Source: Macrocystis pyrifera (lineage: Eukaryota; Sar; Phaeophyceae; Laminariales; Laminariaceae). Taken from it: a stretch of DNA of 64,000 bases. Below are positions 59,601 through 64,000 of this stretch, one piece after another; position 1 is the first letter of the stretch, and each line of letters opens with the position of its first letter. The stretch spans positions 2,232,001-2,296,000 of the forward strand of contig JASSKH010000009.1 of NCBI GenBank assembly GCA_031763025.1, given 5' to 3'. The translations under genes and the position numbers were made by a program. Below the pieces are notes generated by a model. That model saw only the letters and a program-made list of their open reading frames with translations, did not search any database and had not been told where the DNA came from.

Positions 59601-62600
59601 ACCTGTCCGAGCGTCTGGCATTCCTGCCCCTCCGACACGTCGTTGACACAGGTGTCGTCGTACTCGGGAGACTGGAACTCGTTCAGGACGGCCGCGCGGA
59701 AGGCCCACGTGATAGGATTGATCCAGAAGATCTGGTGGATTGCGGAACACACGACATGGGAACAAAACGGTTGGGAGGAAAAGGAGAGGTGGTGTGCATG
59801 GGGTCGGGGCAAAAGATGCGTGCTGCCATAGAGGCAGAGCACTTCTTCGCAGAAACATTTCTGACTGACGCAGGGGAGAACGAGAAAAAAAAAGAACCCA
59901 CACTTTTTGTTTCGAGAGCCAGGCAATGGGGGGGGGGGACGGGACGGAGGGGGGCGTACTCATTTGTTGCTTGCCTTAGTCATTCCAGCATTGATCACGC
60001 ATCCCTTTCGAGACGGAACACGAGGGGGGGAGCGGGGGGGGTGGAGACGAAAACATGGAAAAAAAAGTTGAAAACAAAATTACATTTTCTCGATAAGTAC
60101 AGAAGTCTCCCCGACCCCAGAGCTCCGATTCCTTTTTCTTTTTTGGTCTCAATAGGAGTGTCGCTCCATTTTCTCTTTTCGTTTCGTGTCCCTCCTGACT
60201 GACGAGCTGCTCAGTTGAGCGACTACCCACTATCACGAGGCCCCTATTGGGTGTTGTACAATACGTTTCGCTGTACGTATACCCAGACCACGGGGTTGCA
60301 ACTTTTGTTTTTTTTGGTCAAAAGTCAGGTCTAGGAGTAAAGGGATATAGTTCCTCAAGTTAGGACTGCAGTCCCGTTTGGGAGACAAACACTCAAAATC
60401 TAAGCAGTGTGTCACCAAACCGGGACTGCAGTCCTAAAAGGGATAATTCGGGACCCCTAGATAAATCAAGGCTTTATATATCTCTCTACAATAGCACGCG
60501 TCATAAGCCACACACGTAAGCGCATGGGGGGGGGGGGGGCGCCGCTACAAGTGACATGAGTGTCTCGGCGCACCAGTATCGCTGTTTCTTAAGGCTGTGA
60601 TTTTGACTGCTCATCGACCCTTTTCTTAGAGCTGTACCGTACAGAAAACAATATTTCAACAAAAAAAATCCAACTCTTCTGTCCCCGCAACGGGAGTGCT
60701 GTTCTGAACGGGTTCAAGCCGCCGACTAGTTAGTAGTTGGCTATTAATAGGTATTTCAGTCACACAGTTGCGCGCGATGTCATCGCGGAGTCCTGCTTCT
60801 TTGCATCAGGCTGGCGCGATTGTGGCTCGAATTGGTTTGTTTTTTTTAGGGGACAAAAATACTCAAGTCAGTTAGTCGGCTCACCATATACTGGTAACTA
60901 GTAACGAGTGACTATTAATAGCAAACAGCCGTCAAGTCCAGCGAACTCACAGCCCTATTCCGGGGAAACACAGCGATCAGAACCAACTATGGTGTGCCAA
61001 CATACGGAGATATACGATGTTTCGTTCCATTGGGTTCTGACTACTATATAGGTCCTCGCACAAGTACATAGGTAAACGAGGCACGCCGTCTGATGCATGC
61101 CGTAGGCCGTGTGCATAGTATATATATATGTACACGCAGGTTGTGCTCACCCAGATCCACCACTCCGGTATGTTGTCGGCAGGGATGAGGTAGCCGCAGA
61201 ACAGGACGCAGAGCAAGATACTCAACCCGGCGAAACCCTGAAAGTAGCGTGCGGAGTGGGGGGGGGGGGGCGTTGCAGAACGTGTAGCGCTCGTGAAAAA
61301 TAAACTAGAACAAGCACCACGGGGAGAACAGCTTCCCATTGGTGCGCAACTCCATCACCCCTGGGTTTGCTGCTGCAACCTGCCCCACGCCACCTCGTGC
61401 GGTCCATTCTTGGCAACACGTTCCTGACCGCCCACAGCGAACCGCCCCTTCCAGTAGAGAACTCCGCCAACTCCCACCTGACATGCTACTATGACTAAAC
61501 ACCACCAGGTATTTACGGTGGACTACAGGTATCTAGTCTTTAGCTCTAGCTTTAGAGCGGCCTAGCGCGTCGTCCGCGGCGGGGGGGGGGGGGGGTAGCA
61601 AGAGCGGCCAGCACACGGCGGGGAGGTACAGTAAATGCGGCACCTCGATCCTTTGCCCTGGCTTGCCTGGGCCGCTGTGAAGTTGGGCATGAACGACGCC
61701 AAGAAGCGGAAGTACTGGGTGATGTTCAAGTTCGTCACGATAACTGCGTCGGCGTGCAGTTGAGGCGGTCGCGCCACGAGCGGGAAGGAGAGACAGGGAG
61801 GGATGGGCAAACAGAAAAGACGGAAAAAACAAGACAGATTGATTAAATAGTAGAAGAGGCAGATGGCATGGGCGTGAGGGAATTCCAACCCCAACATCAA
61901 CAATGGCCGATGCCACAAGTAAAAACGTCAACGTCAGCAAGCTTTTGACAGGCGCTCCGCTTCGCATTCGTCAAGGAGACAAGACTCAACATTGACCCTG
62001 TTAAAAAAATATAGCCACACTGGGTTTCTATAGTGAGCGCTCCACGACAACGGGGCACGGCAGGTCAACGATTGCCGTACGATTATACAATAGGAGGAAA
62101 CCACTGAAATCACCTCATCGCCACCGTCATGAAAGGCCAACAAAATTGTCTCCGGTGCATAAATCCCGCCGTGAAACATCCCGCATTGCACGTCAATGTT
62201 GCACTACAAAATGGGACGCAAGACCTTCGTGAGACAGCCCGCAAACTGAAATTCGCACGAACGCCAAGGCGATGCACTCAAGCCGTATTTCCGTTGCTGA
62301 TATCGGCAAAAAAAAAAAGATTTTGAGGTACAAAGTTAGAGGTGCGTGGCGCCTACCGCGGTGCCACTTACAGCCTGAGGAAACAAAACACAGGCCCCGG
62401 CTCGGTGGTCAGTAGAGGTTGCAGCAAAGCTCTACAGTAGAAGCACCACAAACACACAACACATGTACAACACTTGCAACGTACTTGCGACAATCTTATA
62501 ACTAAGACACCTCGTTGTGTGACTGCTGATACAAGGAGAAAGCACCATAATGGACGAAAGTCCCGCAAGTACTTCCCTTGCTCTCTTTTCCGAATGCGCA

Positions 62601-63464
62601 GAAAGCAAAAGTTGCGCAAGTCACAATTCTTGCGGGAGGTATTTACCGATGACCATGAAGGTGAAGAACCTCCATCCGTTTCCATCAGGGCTGAATCCGA
62701 CCATGAAATAAACCACCGGAGCGAAGATGACGGAGCAGAACACCTGCATTTTTGTCGAACGTATTCGATCGAAGAAGAGTATCCCACCCCACCGCACCCC
62801 ATCCCAAAACAGCGTGCGGCAAAACACCGTACACAAGAGCGGTTACTGAGTCCGCCCCGAGACCTTAAGAGTGGTGGTTCGCCGATGGGGGGTCCAGCGA
62901 AAATCGAACCCCCGTGTTCACCCCCGCAGCACGACATATATCAGTATCTCCGACAAAACTGCTTTCCCGGAGAGATAAAAAAACGTAGTCACATAGCGAG
63001 TTAGGTGGACCCTTCCACGTCCTAGATGGCGGTGGCTACGCTTCCGAACAATAAATAGCAAAGTAACACGGTACCAGAGGTAGACGTTGGACCCTGCGGG
63101 TACCCGCCACAAGGGTACCCGTCAGTTTCTGGAGTCCGGACTCTACCCTACCCGCCGGAAATGCCATCTGGACAAAAGGGTACCCGGCAATTTCCAGATT
63201 TGTTTTTTTCAGCTTATTTCAGTGCCACGAATACTGAAGTTCAAGCGGAGGATAATGCGTACTACAGTTTTGATTATCGATTCGATACAGAAGCCGCCTA
63301 AACTCGACTTCTCGAGTACTACCCCATACTGCGTGGGCGTGTTACTGTAGGCAATCTGGAACCAGAAGAAGAGGGGACGCCAGCAGCGTGGACCCCTTTC
63401 CGGGAAAGCCTCGTTGTTGAACTGGGAGAGAGTTGTTGAGTCTCGGTCCGTGAGCGACATCACA
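41674..63464 (-). CDS. Full-size ABCG (PDR-type) ABC transporter, 5' part beyond the window
   Basis: ABC exporter of the pleiotropic drug resistance layout (NBD1-TMD1-NBD2-TMD2), a membrane pump for lipids or xenobiotics. The window holds TMD1, NBD2 and TMD2 with the natural C-terminus (KFVRHLSR then TAG at 41674); NBD1 and the start codon lie right of the window. I placed 24 firm exons from 62743 down to 41674, all with matching phases except one 1-nt break. They encode 822 residues if that break is repaired. A further probable exon near 63464-63391 carries [20 protein letters not shown] could not find the expected FYK-containing segment between it and 62743. Introns range from about 270 bp to 1.9 kb and include three GC-AG introns and several MITE-like inserts. 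Domain blocks are described in separate entries. The exact substrate is unknown. Confidence 0.95.
41873..42202 (+). CDS. BED-type zinc-finger open frame, antisense in the last ABCG intron
   Basis: A 109-codon plus-strand frame starts [16 protein letters not shown] and carries [20 protein letters not shown] followed by ACPK: C-x2-C-x10-H-x4-C, the spacing of BED fingers at the N-terminus of hAT transposases and domesticated relatives. The rest is basic and unrecognised. It lies inside the intron 41765-42639 of the ABCG gene on the opposite strand. A 16-bp direct repeat (CATGTTTGAGCCACAC) overlaps the start (41847 and 41884). It is probably a transposase fragment or relic. Confidence 0.4.
   Translation: MKNSMFEPHRFGQYIRANPKQRRFKCCYCNVGMFANVVHLQSACPKIGKAQNDLDTRTQIQINGKLPIIHRAKAKTTYRYPSKAQFDRPASRGGAEPDARQTCTSVRSE
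45061..45119. repeat. Short hairpin, 21-bp stem
   Basis: TTTAGTCACGACGGTGTATTG pairs with its complement downstream (one mismatch), with a 9-nt loop AGGTGGATA. It lies in the ABCG intron between exons 45489-45432 and 44748-44649. Confidence 0.8.
49744..49830 (+). mobile_element. Poly(C)-tailed dispersed repeat, 5'-truncated copy
   Basis: In an ABCG intron next to exon 49954-49868. It starts at TGACGTGCTTCATCCCGG and ends AACACTCCCCCC. Confidence 0.8.
52697..52906 (+). mobile_element. Poly(C)-tailed dispersed repeat, full-length-like copy
   Basis: In an ABCG intron. It starts CAAGAAAGTCCGCCTCACG and ends GAGTACACCCCCCTCCC. It aligns end to end with the copy at 2056-2270, with scattered substitutions. 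Confidence 0.85.
57018..57239. mobile_element. 222-bp MITE with 7-bp target duplication
   Basis: Long imperfect inverted repeats (about 75 bp each; shared GCACAGGTGGC, GTCCTTGT or ATCCTTGT, GAGACCTTGAA) are flanked by identical ATTATCT at 57011-57017 and 57240-57246. It sits in an ABCG intron, its end only 20 bp from the donor of exon 57366-57260. It has no coding capacity. Confidence 0.85.
57488..57664 (+). repeat. Mixed (TAC/TGC) trinucleotide microsatellite
   Basis: About 175 bp of TACTAC/TGCTGC-type triplets in an ABCG intron. It creates a false minus-strand poly-Ser/Val frame. Confidence 0.9.
58559..62743 (-). other. ABCG gene: exons of transmembrane domain 1 (C-terminal part)
   Basis: Exons 62743-62647 ([19 protein letters not shown]), 61743-61667 ([19 protein letters not shown]), 61237-61151 ([20 protein letters not shown]), 59731-59603 ([20 protein letters not shown]), 58650-58559 ([16 protein letters not shown]). 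These match the last membrane helices of a PDR first half, including the G-x-L-IP-x-x-x-IP-x-WW and [15 protein letters not shown] signatures. The intron after 61667 has a GC donor (CAG|GCAAGC); using it joins AAQ to GFAG in phase. Confidence 0.93.
60360..60437. repeat. Inverted repeat with TTAGGACTGCAGTCC ends
   Basis: The arms 60360-60381 and 60415-60437 pair over about 22 bp with a one-base bulge (TTAGGACTGCAGTCCCG-TTTGG). The loop carries GGAGACAAACACTCA. It lies in an ABCG intron and is probably MITE-like; related sequence is at 13661 and shorter matches at 21470 and 60680. Confidence 0.7.
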
Positions 63465-64000
63465 GCTTTACGGCAGCACGACAGAGCAGAGTGACTAGAA
63501 ACAACAGAGGTCATGTCGAACGCAGCAAAACCTGCGGGTGCCACATCGCTCCCTTCCCGCCGCGGGTGTCGCTCCTCAACGACGACGTGAGCGAATGTTA
63601 ATCCAGGAAAAAATGCTCGGAAACACTCCGCGAAAGGCTCTGTACCGACTAGACGCGTTCCCGGGTGCTTCATACCACAAGCGCATACCTAAGCGCACAG
63701 TCACTGTCGAGGGGTTCGGAAAATCGTACACCGCGTTCCCACACGACACCCAACGGGTAGCAGAACCCCTAAGCACCTAGGCTAGAAGTTTGGGGACAAT
63801 AAAGAAGAGAAGGAACCCGCAGAAAGCATGAGAGTCAAACGAGCGACGACCTTGAGATAAGGGAAGGGCAAACAAGTATGAGTGTGATCTCATGCCGCAG
63901 CAGAGAGGCTTCATTGATCCCAAACTATGTACGAAATAACCTACGACGCAATGTTACAACAGTATTCTGAAACCAGAAAACGAGGGGACGCCAGCAGAGC

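Noticed and set aside
61860..61967. Hydrophobic minus-strand segment [13 protein letters not shown], first taken as an ABCG helix
   Set aside because: Exons 62743-62647 and 61743-61667 join directly in phase 1 and reproduce the PDR consensus without it, and no good splice sites surround it.
1..64000. CRISPR arrays, operons, riboswitches, bacterial terminators
   Set aside because: All tandem repeats found have the wrong unit length and no spacer structure, and gene structure is clearly eukaryotic with spliceosomal introns.

Overview
The window looks like a piece of nuclear genome from a photosynthetic stramenopile, most likely a brown alga of the Ectocarpus type. This is inferred from many short exons (50-680 nt) in long introns, a base composition near 50% GC, a plastid-type signal/transit peptide with a Phe motif, a PDR-type ABCG transporter split into more than 20 exons, and heavy intronic repeat load. 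There are no operons, no prokaryotic signals and no CRISPR array. I rebuilt genes by joining exons whose reading frame, splice sites, intron phase and family motifs all agree.

Layout. (1) 2815-10565, plus strand: 3' part of a ubiquitin-conjugating (E2) gene with a C-terminal extension. (2) 13189-17207, minus: RluD-like pseudouridine synthase, probably plastid-targeted. (3) 17379-17491, plus: possible first exon of a small single-span membrane protein, diverging from gene 2 across 171 bp. (4) 19029-20789: degenerate hAT-like element. (5) 21096-31819, minus: SMYD-type MYND/SET-domain lysine methyltransferase with a 7.2-kb first intron full of minisatellites. (6) 33013-35819, plus: protein with an SH3-like N-terminal part and sperm-tail PG-rich (STPGR/SHIPPO) motifs, whose second intron holds a perfect 92-bp palindrome. 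(7) 36.2-39.8 kb: block of 150, 300 and 319-bp tandem repeats plus a MITE. (8) 41674 to beyond 63.4 kb, minus: second two thirds of a full-size ABCG/PDR transporter, from the first transmembrane domain to its natural C-terminus.

These are unrelated housekeeping and accessory genes; nothing suggests a shared pathway. The most unusual features are a poly(C)-tailed retroposon-like family with five copies, an apparently high share of GC-AG introns (4 of about 40), apparent frame breaks in otherwise intact ABCG and SMYD genes, two MITE families with clear target-site duplications, and the 92-bp palindrome.
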